From assembly GCA_964526635.1 (NCBI GenBank), contig CAZGLR010000024.1:1-33236 (forward strand): 33,236 nucleotides of DNA, given 5' to 3'. Positions 25,260-33,219 of the stretch are shown here, piece by piece (the stretch's first letter is position 1; the number at the start of each line of letters is the position of its first letter). Both the position numbers and the translations under genes were made by a program. Under the pieces are notes generated by a model that saw only the letters and a list, made by a program, of their open reading frames with translations, was not told the origin of the DNA and ran no database searches. Source of the stretch: CAZGLR01 sp964526635. GTDB lineage: Bacteria > Zixibacteria > MSB-5A5 > GN15 > JAAZOE01.

Positions 25260-27812
25260 ATGAAGCATATGCGGATATCTACAGGTATAGGTTTATTATG
25301 TATCAGCGCTGTTCTTGGCGGTAACCTCACAGCGGCGTCGCTGGTGCATCCGGATAGTCTTCATCACAACAGGATATATCTGCGCCCGGTTGAATATGAG
25401 CAGCCAAGCTGGGGTATCGAGGTCCATAAGATTAACAAGCTCCACCTGGCCGTCTCCAATGGGGGAACGTTCGGGATCGGCTTCGACGGCACCGAGATCG
25501 ATCCGGAAACCGGCGGCCCGGCGCCATCGTGCGAATACCCGGCTAATTCGAATGTAACGTACCTGTATTACGGCGCCTTCTGGGCCGGAGCAGTTGTCGG
25601 TTCCGATACGCTGGTATCGGTGGGATTCGACGGCAACTACGCCGTTGAGGAATTCTGGCCGCCATCGGGTGATGAGGGCTATATTCAGCGCCGAAGTACG
25701 ATGCCGACCTCGACTGATTATCATCCCGATGCTGTCTCCGAACAGGATTTTATCTGTACCTACACGGATACCTTTACCGATGAGAATCTTACCGGTGTCG
25801 ACCCGATAGACAGCCGGGCGCATAAGCCGTTGTATCTTGAAGTCGAACAGCGCAGCTATGGCTGGAGTTATGATTATACCGAAGATTTTGTCATTTTTGA
25901 TTTTGTGATTCGAAGTATTAACCAGTTTCCGATTCAGGATGTCTATTTCGGAATTTATATCGATGCCGATGTCTATCATATATCCGAGGTAGGCTACGTC
26001 GATGATATCTGCGGATATGTGTCGTCGATGCCATCGCGTACGATTCCCGGCTTTGAGGATACGCTTCGGATAGCCTGGACAGCCGACAACAACGGCGATC
26101 CGGACCCTGAGGCCAATAATCAGTATTCATTCAAGTCCGCGACCAGTGTTACCGGCACCCAGGTGCTGCGTTCACCTAATCCGGATATTCAGTTTAATTT
26201 CAACTGGTGGGTATGGAGTCCGACGCCGTCGCTCGACTGGGGGCCGCGTCGGGTCGGTACCGAAGAAAGGCCATATCGTGATTTCGGGACGGGTATGGGT
26301 TCGCCCAACGGTGATATCAGTAAATACTATGTGATGTCGGGGGGCGGCTTCGATTATGATCAGATGGAGACGGCTATCAGCCACACGCGCGATGGTTTCC
26401 TGCCGCCGCCGGAAATCGCCGGCGACATTGCCGATGGTTTCGATGCTCGATATCTTTTTTCCTTTGGACCCTTCAATATTCAGCCCGGCGATTCGCTGCC
26501 GATCACATTGGCGTATGTAGCCGGTGAGGATTTTCATCAGGATCCGACAGCGTTTACTCGTTTATGGGATCCCCTGAATCCACGGCTATATATCAACAGT
26601 TTGAGTTTTGACAGCCTCGGCGTCAATGCGCTTTGGGCCAAGTGGGTATACGATAATCCCGGCGTGGATACCGATGGCGACGGCAACTTTGGGAAGTTCT
26701 TCTGGAAATTCGAAGATGGCGACACTGTTGCCTTTATTCCGGAAGACGAATTATCGCCGGATAGCCTGGACGAGCGGTATTCCAAGGTCTTTTATGAGGG
26801 TGATGGCGTCCCCGATTTTCGCGGCGCGGCTCCGCCACCATCGCCGGTGCTGCGGGTTTTACCCGAAAGGAATCGCCTGAAGCTTCGCTGGAATGGCGAA
26901 CTCAGTGAAAACGATATCGATCCGTTTTCGGGTAAGCGGGATTTCGAGGGGTATCGGGTGTATATGGGCGCCGATAACCGCCTGACCGATTATGTCCTGC
27001 TGGCCTCGTATGATCGCGACGATTACAACTTGTTTACATGGGACAGCTTCTTGCGTCAGTGGAACTTGTCGGATATTCCGCTGAGGTCTGATTCGATTGC
27101 GACCCTGTTTGGACCGGATTTCGATCCGATGCAGCATCTCAGTCCGGATAATCCCTATTCACATGCCGGCGGCTTATATTACTTCCAGCCGCAGGACTGG
27201 AACGAGTCGGATCTGACCGATCCCTATGGCATCCGGCGAGTGTATCCCAACGCCGACCCAAAAAATAAAACCGACACCACCGCCGAGGGATATTTACGAT
27301 ATTATGAATATGAATATATCATCGATGGCCTGCAGTCATCGGTGCCGTACTGGGTGGCGGTAACGGCATTTGATTACGGCAGCCGCACGGTGGAACTGTC
27401 GGCGCTGGAGTCTGCTATCGCCAACAATGAAATCCAGGCGTATCCCCTGTCCTCATCGGAGACAGTCGAGGAGCAGGGCCTTGAGGTTAGCGTCTATCCC
27501 AATCCTTATCGCATCGATGCCGGCTATGCCTTATCCGGCTATGAGAACCGTGATCGGACCTTGTCGGCCGACCGCGCTCGACTGATTAATTTTATCAATT
27601 TACCGCCGAAATGCACCATTCGGATATTCTCCATCGATGGCGATCTGGTGAAGGAAATCCGGCATGATAAACCATCCGATGATCCATCGTCACAGCATGC
27701 GACCTGGGATTTGATCAGCCGGAATACGCAGGCGGTGGTAACCGGGATATACATTTATCAAGTGTCGTCCGAAATGGGCGACCAGCTTGGCAAAATTGTC
27801 ATAATCAAATAG
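25260..27812 (+). CDS. Exported ~850-residue protein with Type IX-like C-terminal sorting domain (paralogue C)
   Basis: 850 residues from the ATG at 25260. A start at 25227 would add 11 charged residues ahead of the signal peptide, and ATG 25269 is also possible with AAGGA ten bases upstream. It has a signal peptide (to ~LTAAS). IEVHKINKLHLAVSNGG and SEQDFICTYTDTFT follow, then SYDYTEDFVIFDF and GIYIDADVYH. A calcium-like loop DTDGDGNFGKFFW comes next. The linker is GDGVPDFRGAAPPPSP, then a fibronectin-III-like segment and the sorting domain VSVYPNPYRIDAGYA to GKIVIIK. It is more diverged than A and B are from each other, and lies on the opposite strand. The function is unknown. Confidence 0.85.
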   Translation: MKHMRISTGIGLLCISAVLGGNLTAASLVHPDSLHHNRIYLRPVEYEQPSWGIEVHKINKLHLAVSNGGTFGIGFDGTEIDPETGGPAPSCEYPANSNVTYLYYGAFWAGAVVGSDTLVSVGFDGNYAVEEFWPPSGDEGYIQRRSTMPTSTDYHPDAVSEQDFICTYTDTFTDENLTGVDPIDSRAHKPLYLEVEQRSYGWSYDYTEDFVIFDFVIRSINQFPIQDVYFGIYIDADVYHISEVGYVDDICGYVSSMPSRTIPGFEDTLRIAWTADNNGDPDPEANNQYSFKSATSVTGTQVLRSPNPDIQFNFNWWVWSPTPSLDWGPRRVGTEERPYRDFGTGMGSPNGDISKYYVMSGGGFDYDQMETAISHTRDGFLPPPEIAGDIADGFDARYLFSFGPFNIQPGDSLPITLAYVAGEDFHQDPTAFTRLWDPLNPRLYINSLSFDSLGVNALWAKWVYDNPGVDTDGDGNFGKFFWKFEDGDTVAFIPEDELSPDSLDERYSKVFYEGDGVPDFRGAAPPPSPVLRVLPERNRLKLRWNGELSENDIDPFSGKRDFEGYRVYMGADNRLTDYVLLASYDRDDYNLFTWDSFLRQWNLSDIPLRSDSIATLFGPDFDPMQHLSPDNPYSHAGGLYYFQPQDWNESDLTDPYGIRRVYPNADPKNKTDTTAEGYLRYYEYEYIIDGLQSSVPYWVAVTAFDYGSRTVELSALESAIANNEIQAYPLSSSETVEEQGLEVSVYPNPYRIDAGYALSGYENRDRTLSADRARLINFINLPPKCTIRIFSIDGDLVKEIRHDKPSDDPSSQHATWDLISRNTQAVVTGIYIYQVSSEMGDQLGKIVIIK

Positions 27813-27862
27813 TTTCCGGAACGGGCGATTCTTTTGGCTATCCGTCCGGAGGGAGAACAACC

Positions 27863-29275
27863 ATGGTGACATCAATCCGGAAAAGTATCATTGTTTTTTC
27901 GTGCATGTTAGTGTTTCCTTTTGCGGCACTCAGTGCCGGCGATGGTGGTATTACGCCAGCCATGCTCAAGGAATACAACGAAGTTGAATTCGATGGCATG
28001 GCCAAAGCATTGTCCGATGCGCTGGCCAACAAGAGCATATCCGATATCGCACTCAATCGCGAGCGGTATATTCAGCACAGCCCGATCGTAAATCACAAAA
28101 TAAAGACCGGTTCGATAACACATCAGAAGAGTTCCGGGCGCTGCTGGATGTTCGCCGGATTTAATGTCCTCCGCCCCTTTGTCATGGAAAAATACAAACT
28201 CAAAGATTTCGAGTTTTCGCAAAATTACCTGCTGTTCTGGGATAAGATGGAAAAATCAAACCTTTTCCTGCAGGCGATGATCGACATGGCTGAGCGTGAT
28301 CTCGATGACCGCGAACTGCAGGTGATAATCGACGGCCCGCTTGGCGACGGCGGCTGGTGGACCTATTTCACCGGGCTGGTTGAAAAATATGGTGTCGTTC
28401 CCAGGGAAGTCATGCCCGAGACGCACAACAGCTCATCAACCGGAAGTATGAACAGCCTGGTCAACCTGCTGTTGAAGTCCCATGGTGTCCATCTGCGGGA
28501 GATGGCCCGGCAGGGAATAAAGAAATCCGAATTGATGGATAAGAAGGCTGAAATGCTGAAAGAAATCCATCATATGCTGCGCATGAACCTCGGCACGCCG
28601 CCGAAGGAATTCACCTGGCGTTATGAAACATCCGACAGTGCCGGGATTGTTACCCATCCTGACACATTCACGCCAAAATCGTTCGCCAAGGAAGTGCTCA
28701 ATGTTGATCTGGCCGATTATGTGGCGTTGTTCAATTATCCCGGGAAACCGTATTTCGAAAATTATTCCATGAAATGGTCCCGGAATATGTATGACCGTCC
28801 GAATTTTGCTGTTCTCAATCTGCCGATCGACAGCCTGAGCAAATATGCCGCGCTTTCGGTGCTTGATTCGACGCCGGTATGGTTTGCCTGCGACGTCGGC
28901 AAGGAGCAGTATAGCGAAAGCGGTATTATGGCGCTGGATATTTTCAACTTCGAAGAGATTTATGGCCTGGCTTTTGATCTGCCCAAAAAGGACCTGATCG
29001 AAATGTCGCTGATCACGCCCAATCATGCCATGACCTTTATCGGCGTGGATACGACCAATGGCGAAGTCAACAAGTGGCTGGTCGAAAATTCCTGGGGTAA
29101 AGAGCGGGGAGACAACGGTCTCTGGTATATGTATCCCGACTGGTTTGACCGCTATATGTTCGGGGTGATCATCCACAAGGATTATCTGGGTGATGATATC
29201 AAGGCGATGTCGCGCAAGTCGCCGATCGAGTTGGAGCCGTGGGATCCGATGTATAATCTCAACCGACTGGATTGA
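27863..29275 (+). CDS. Exported C1-family cysteine peptidase (bleomycin hydrolase / aminopeptidase C-like)
   Basis: 470 residues. Residues 1-25 form a signal peptide, unusual because bleomycin hydrolase and PepC are cytosolic. The C1B catalytic set is complete: Gln88 and Cys94 in THQKSSGRCWMFAG, His388 in TPNHAMTFIG and Asn409 in VENSWG. Family features NYLLFWDKMEKSN and DGGWW are also present. The C-terminus ends in YNLNRLD. In bleomycin hydrolases the C-terminal tail enters the active site and limits the enzyme to aminopeptidase activity, so similar action on short peptides is likely. A GGAGGGAGAA ribosome-binding site precedes the ATG. It follows paralogue C by 50 bases and may share its transcript. 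Likely a periplasmic or outer-surface peptidase. Confidence 0.88.
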   Translation: MVTSIRKSIIVFSCMLVFPFAALSAGDGGITPAMLKEYNEVEFDGMAKALSDALANKSISDIALNRERYIQHSPIVNHKIKTGSITHQKSSGRCWMFAGFNVLRPFVMEKYKLKDFEFSQNYLLFWDKMEKSNLFLQAMIDMAERDLDDRELQVIIDGPLGDGGWWTYFTGLVEKYGVVPREVMPETHNSSSTGSMNSLVNLLLKSHGVHLREMARQGIKKSELMDKKAEMLKEIHHMLRMNLGTPPKEFTWRYETSDSAGIVTHPDTFTPKSFAKEVLNVDLADYVALFNYPGKPYFENYSMKWSRNMYDRPNFAVLNLPIDSLSKYAALSVLDSTPVWFACDVGKEQYSESGIMALDIFNFEEIYGLAFDLPKKDLIEMSLITPNHAMTFIGVDTTNGEVNKWLVENSWGKERGDNGLWYMYPDWFDRYMFGVIIHKDYLGDDIKAMSRKSPIELEPWDPMYNLNRLD

Positions 29276-29321
29276 AGAATTTTGATATAGAAGCGGCGTT
29301 AATCTGTTGCGCCACTTGATT

Positions 29322-29375
29322 TATAATCCGGGGCAGCTTATATAGATATGGCTGCCCCGATTCGTATCCGGGCAG
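29322..29375 (+). promoter_or_regulatory. Leader with -10 box and two alternative hairpins before the threonine-degradation genes
   Basis: A perfect TATAAT lies at 29322-29327 with a weak -35. Right after it CGGGGCAGC (29329-29337) pairs with GCTGCCCCG (29351-29359), a 9-bp stem. Part of the second arm, CTGCCC (29352-29357), can instead pair with GGGCAG (29370-29375). The first hairpin may simply end the peptidase transcript; no U-run follows it directly. Confidence 0.4.
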
Positions 29376-29402
29376 GGGATTTTTAATAAGGATAGACTGA
29401 CT

Positions 29403-30371
29403 ATGAAGCGGATTCTCATCACCGGTGCCCTGGGCCAGATCGGGTCGGAATTGACCTTTGCCCTGCGCGATAAATACGGCGCAGATAATGTTGTTGCCAC
29501 CGATATCCGGATGCCATCCGATCGCGAAATGCTCGATGGCGGACCATTTGAATTCCTCGATGTCCTTGATGAACATCATATCACCCGTGCTATGCAGCAA
29601 TTTCAGCCGGATACGATTTATCATCTGGCGGCGGTATTGTCGGCGGTCGGCGAGACTCGCCCGAATGTGGCGTGGAAGGTGAATATGAACGGCCTTTATC
29701 ATCTGCTGGAAGCGGCCCGGCAATATCGTTGTTCGCTTTTCTTTCCGAGTTCGATTGGGGCCTTTGGGCCATCGACACCGATGAACAATACACCGCAGGA
29801 GACGATCATGCGGCCGCAGACGATTTATGGCGTCTCCAAGCTGTGCGGCGAACTTCTGGCCGATTATTATAATATACGTTTCAATGTTGATACGCGCGGG
29901 GTCCGTTTTCCGGGCTTGATTTCATATAAGACCGAGCCGGGCGGGGGGACAACCGATTATGCGGTCGAAATCTTTTTTGAGGCAATCAAACATAAAAAAT
30001 ACACCTGCTATCTGCGCTCGGATACGTCGCTGGATATGATGTACATGCCGGATGCTATCCGTGCGATGATCCAGTTGATGGAAGCTGATCCCGAACGGCT
30101 CAAGCACCGGAATGCATTTAATATAACAGCGATGAGTTTCACGCCGGAAACGCTGGCGGCCGAGATATGCAAGCATATCCCCGAATTCGAGATCGATTTC
30201 AAGGTCGATCCGGTGCGGCAGGCAATTGCTGATTCATGGCCCAATTCCATGGACGACAGCGCCGCCCGCGAAGAGTGGGGCTGGGATCCAAAATATGATA
30301 TGAGCGCGATGGTGTCTGACATGATAGAAAAGATTTCCGATGTGTCGGTTCCTGAACAGGTGAAAAACTAA
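29403..30371 (+). CDS. tdh: L-threonine 3-dehydrogenase, SDR/epimerase type
   Basis: 322 residues of an extended SDR. It oxidises L-threonine to 2-amino-3-oxobutyrate with NAD+. The Rossmann motif TGALGQIG (7-14), an Asp after beta-2 (TDIRM) for NAD, Ser116/Ser117 (FFPSS) and YGVSK (Tyr142, Lys146) give the full catalytic set. PGLISYKTEPGGGTTDYA and RSDTSLDMMYMPDAI are characteristic of SDR-type threonine dehydrogenases. This type is unrelated to the zinc MDR enzyme of E. coli that carries the same symbol. The next gene, 18 bases on, encodes the enzyme for the following step, which makes the assignment firm. Confidence 0.93.
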   Translation: MKRILITGALGQIGSELTFALRDKYGADNVVATDIRMPSDREMLDGGPFEFLDVLDEHHITRAMQQFQPDTIYHLAAVLSAVGETRPNVAWKVNMNGLYHLLEAARQYRCSLFFPSSIGAFGPSTPMNNTPQETIMRPQTIYGVSKLCGELLADYYNIRFNVDTRGVRFPGLISYKTEPGGGTTDYAVEIFFEAIKHKKYTCYLRSDTSLDMMYMPDAIRAMIQLMEADPERLKHRNAFNITAMSFTPETLAAEICKHIPEFEIDFKVDPVRQAIADSWPNSMDDSAAREEWGWDPKYDMSAMVSDMIEKISDVSVPEQVKN

Positions 30372-30389
30372 GTCCAAGGAGAGTCACAT

Positions 30390-31634
30390 ATGCCGTACGA
30401 GAGATTTGTCGGCGCTTTACAGCAGCAGATAGATGAAATCCGGCAGGCCGGGACCAGCAAGGCCGGCGAGCAGGTGATTGTCAAAGTCAAAAAGGCCAAG
30501 GATGATCATGGCCCCAGGTATCGTCTCGATGGCTTCGGCAAACAGGAATTTATCCGCATGAATGCCAATTCCTACCTGGGACTGGCGTTTCGCAAACAGA
30601 TGATCAAGGCCGAAGAAGAGGCGGTTGAAAAATTCGGGACCGGACCCGGTGCGGTTCGGTTTATTTCCGGGACGATGGCTCCGCATGTGGAGCTGGAGGA
30701 AGCGCTGGCGAAGTTCCATAATCGCGGCGGATGCATGCTTCACAGTTCAGCCTATACGACCGTGATGGGTGTCCTCACCACCCTGACGACGCCGGAAACG
30801 ATGATTATCTCCGATGAGCTGAATCATAACTGCATCATCAACGCTATGAAACTGGCGCGTCCCAAAGGCAAGAAAATCTATCAACACAACAATCTCGAGC
30901 AGTTGGAAGAAAAGATTAAAGAGTCGATCGGCGACTGTGAGACCGCGATAGTTGTCACCGATGGCGTCTTTTCCATGCGCGGCGATTATGCGCCATTGGA
31001 TAAGATGTGTGAGATAATCGACCGTTACAAAGAGGAGTTTCCTAAAGACCTTCTGCTGATGGTCGACGACAGCCATGGCGTCGGGGCCTATGGTGCCACC
31101 GGGCGGGGAACCGAAGAAGTCTGTGATGTCGATGGTGTCGATATCCTGGTTGCGACGCTGGGGAAGGCGTTTGGTGTCAATGGCGGCTATGTTGTTTCGC
31201 ATGAGACGATTATCCGCTTCCTGCGTGAACGGAATCCATTCTATATCTACACCAACCCGATTACTCCGGGCGAAGCGGCGGCAGCCAAAGCAGCGGTTGA
31301 AATTTTGCAATCCAAAGATGGCGCCAGGCTGCTATCGCATCTGGCTGAAATGACGAAAAAATTCGAAGACGGCCTCGTGAATCTGGGATTCGAGACTATT
31401 CCGAGTCCGCATCCGGTGGTCCCGCTTCTGGTGCGCGATACCGAGCGGACAACTAAGCTGGTCAATTATCTGCGCGATAATGGCGTTCTCGCAACGGGTC
31501 TTAATTATCCTGTTGTCCCCAAGGGCGATCAGACGATTCGTTTCCAGGTCTGCGCTGACCATACGGCAGGTGATATCGATGAGGTGTTGGGCATACTCGA
31601 GGCATTCAAGAAAGAAGAAGCAGCAACAGTCTAA
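30390..31634 (+). CDS. kbl: Glycine C-acetyltransferase (2-amino-3-ketobutyrate CoA ligase)
   Basis: 414 residues, a PLP-dependent alpha-oxoamine synthase. It cleaves 2-amino-3-oxobutyrate with CoA to glycine and acetyl-CoA. The PLP lysine is Lys259 in VATLGKAFGVNGGYV. VDDSHGVGAYG holds the Asp and His that bind and stack on PLP. NSYLGLAF and GPGAVRFISGT are N-terminal family motifs. A ~15-residue N-terminal stretch and a small insertion make it slightly longer than E. coli Kbl (398). AAGGAG precedes the ATG. It is the second gene of a tdh-kbl operon and is followed by an intrinsic terminator at 31748. Confidence 0.95.
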   Translation: MPYERFVGALQQQIDEIRQAGTSKAGEQVIVKVKKAKDDHGPRYRLDGFGKQEFIRMNANSYLGLAFRKQMIKAEEEAVEKFGTGPGAVRFISGTMAPHVELEEALAKFHNRGGCMLHSSAYTTVMGVLTTLTTPETMIISDELNHNCIINAMKLARPKGKKIYQHNNLEQLEEKIKESIGDCETAIVVTDGVFSMRGDYAPLDKMCEIIDRYKEEFPKDLLLMVDDSHGVGAYGATGRGTEEVCDVDGVDILVATLGKAFGVNGGYVVSHETIIRFLRERNPFYIYTNPITPGEAAAAKAAVEILQSKDGARLLSHLAEMTKKFEDGLVNLGFETIPSPHPVVPLLVRDTERTTKLVNYLRDNGVLATGLNYPVVPKGDQTIRFQVCADHTAGDIDEVLGILEAFKKEEAATV

Positions 31635-31692
31635 ATTCGAATTTGACGGGTGCCCCACAGCTTGCGGCGGGAGAAATTAACATTGAATTGTG

Positions 31693-31718
31693 ATTGGCGC
31701 ACGTCCGCGTGCGCCAAT
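31693..31718. repeat. 11-bp perfect hairpin with UCCG tetraloop
   Basis: ATTGGCGCACG (31693-31703), loop TCCG, CGTGCGCCAAT (31708-31718). The loop fits the very stable UNCG tetraloop class. It lies 59 bases after kbl and lacks a U-run, so it may protect the 3' end or be part of an intergenic repeat. Confidence 0.6.
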
Positions 31719-31747
31719 GGCCGGCCTGTCAGTGAAAATTCCGAAGA

Positions 31748-31775
31748 GGCCGGGATTCCCCGGCCCGTTTTTTTT
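31748..31775 (+). terminator. Intrinsic terminator of the tdh-kbl operon
   Basis: GGCCGGG (31748-31754), loop ATTC, CCCGGCC (31759-31765), then CG and eight T (31768-31775). Confidence 0.85.
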
Positions 31776-31809
31776 CCAGAAAATTGGATATTGAATGTAA
31801 TTGTAGGTC

Positions 31810-31857
31810 AGGACCCGTGCCGCCATAGGCGGTCGCAAGCGGAGCGAGCGAGGTCCT
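31810..31857. repeat. Structured intergenic element 1
   Basis: AGGACC (31810-31815) pairs with GGTCCT (31852-31857), enclosing a second hairpin GCCGCC/GGCGGT (31819-31824 with 31828-31833) and a GC-rich arm. It resembles a REP-type palindromic element and holds no coding sequence. Confidence 0.4.
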
Positions 31858-31910
31858 TACATCAGGATGCTTTAACATTGTTCTGAAGCCATTATTTTAA
31901 TCAACATGCG

Positions 31911-31966
31911 GCAGGACCTTCCTCACTTCGTTCGGAACCCTCACTTTTCTCGGGCGCGGCTCCTGC
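31911..31966. repeat. Structured intergenic element 2, partly an inverted copy of element 1
   Basis: GCAGGA (31911-31916) pairs with TCCTGC (31961-31966), with an inner TTCC/GGAA stem. The reverse complement of its left half (GAACGAAGTGAGGAAGGTCC) resembles the right half of element 1 (GGAGCGAGCGAGGTCC). The rest of the 31776-32061 gap shows nothing I can name apart from the ribosome-binding site of the next gene. Confidence 0.4.
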
Positions 31967-32061
31967 TTTACTACGAACATCATTATTCACGATCTTCTAA
32001 TCGATTATCGTATATCTTCAAACGATAATTCTCAACTCAACTGAAGCCACAAAGGAGAATC

Positions 32062-33129
32062 ATGCGATACAAACTTCTGGGAAATTCCGGCCTGCGTGTA
32101 AGCGAACTCTGCCTCGGTACCATGACTTTCGGCACCGAATGGAAATGGGGTGCGGAAAAAGATGAATCCCGCAAAATGTTCGACACGTTCCTCGAAGCCG
32201 GGGGGAATTTTATCGATACGGCCAACCGTTACACCGAGGGCACATCGGAAAAATACCTCGGCAAATTTATCGAGGACGCCGGCGTTCGCGACAAAGTCGT
32301 GCTGGCGACGAAGTATACGTTGTTTATGGAGCAGGGCGAACCGAATGCCGCCGGAAATCATCGCAAAAACATGGTGCAGGCACTGGAGAAAAGCCTCAAG
32401 CGGCTCAAAACCGATTATATCGACCTGTACTGGGTACATGCCTGGGATTTCATGACGCCCGAACAGGAAGTGATGCGGGCGCTGGATGATATGGTTCGCG
32501 CCGGGAAGATCATCTATATCGGTATCTCCGACACCCCGGCCTGGATGGTCGCGCGCTGCAACACGATTGCCGAATTACGCGGCTGGACGCAGTTTGTCGC
32601 TTTGCAGATCGAATACAGCCTGATACAACGCACGGTCGAGCGCGAGCTATTGCAGATGGCGCGCGGGATGGACCTGGCAGTGACACCGTGGGGGATTATC
32701 GGCGGGGGAGTGTTGTCCGGTAAATATCGCAATCGCGATGCCGAGACCTTCCGCTACGAAGAGGGCGCCGAATCCGAACGGCTGGCTGAGCATAATCTGA
32801 AAATCGGCGATGAGGTCGTCAAGATGGCCGAACAGATGGGCTGCAGCCCGGCTCAGGTCGCCATCAACTGGGTGCGTCAACAGCCGGGAGTGATTATCCC
32901 GATTATCGGCGTGCGGACCGAGAAGCAGGTCAAAGAAAATATCGCCTGTCTGGAGCATCCATTGGCCGATGATCAGATCAAGCATCTTAACGAGATCTCG
33001 CAGATCGATCTCGGGTTCCCCAATGATTTCCTGACCAAAGACTATATCCGTGATCTGGTCTATGCACACAGTTTTGATAAGATCGATAACCACCGCGCGC
33101 AAGTGAACGCCGGGATATGGGAGCGGTAG
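32062..33129 (+). CDS. Aldo/keto reductase
   Basis: 355 residues with the (beta/alpha)8 fold. The catalytic tetrad is visible: Asp52 (NFIDTANRY), Tyr57, Lys84 (VLATKYT) and His126 (YWVHAWD). The NADPH-binding end is seen in PIIGVRTEKQVKENI. The beginning (RYKLLGNSGLRVSELCLGTMTFG) and length match the voltage-gated-potassium-channel-beta/YajO-like AKR group, which reduces diverse aldehydes and ketones. Substrate cannot be told. AAAGGAG precedes the ATG. The gene stands alone between hairpin-rich intergenic stretches. Confidence 0.93.
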   Translation: MRYKLLGNSGLRVSELCLGTMTFGTEWKWGAEKDESRKMFDTFLEAGGNFIDTANRYTEGTSEKYLGKFIEDAGVRDKVVLATKYTLFMEQGEPNAAGNHRKNMVQALEKSLKRLKTDYIDLYWVHAWDFMTPEQEVMRALDDMVRAGKIIYIGISDTPAWMVARCNTIAELRGWTQFVALQIEYSLIQRTVERELLQMARGMDLAVTPWGIIGGGVLSGKYRNRDAETFRYEEGAESERLAEHNLKIGDEVVKMAEQMGCSPAQVAINWVRQQPGVIIPIIGVRTEKQVKENIACLEHPLADDQIKHLNEISQIDLGFPNDFLTKDYIRDLVYAHSFDKIDNHRAQVNAGIWER

Positions 33130-33152
33130 AGGGATTGGTCTGTCAGGATTTA

Positions 33153-33174
33153 CCCCACCCGTAAACGGGCGGGG
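33153..33174. repeat. Intergenic hairpin after the aldo/keto reductase gene
   Basis: CCCCACCCGT (33153-33162) is complementary to ACGGGCGGGG (33165-33174) with one A-C mismatch. There is no U-run, so it is more likely a repeat than a terminator. Confidence 0.45.
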
Positions 33175-33199
33175 CATCCGTGGAATGCAAATTCGAAAC

Positions 33200-33219
33200 G
33201 GGCGAGGGGATCCTCGCCC
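33200..33219. repeat. Palindromic intergenic sequence at the window end
   Basis: GGGCGAGG (33200-33207), GGAT, CCTCGCCC (33212-33219): an 8-bp perfect stem. Together with the preceding hairpin it gives this 107-base tail a repeat-like character. No gene is seen after 33129. Confidence 0.45.

Noticed and set aside
31650..31886. Small open frame downstream of kbl
   Set aside because: It runs through the hairpin, the terminator and the palindromic element, and its composition is not protein-like.
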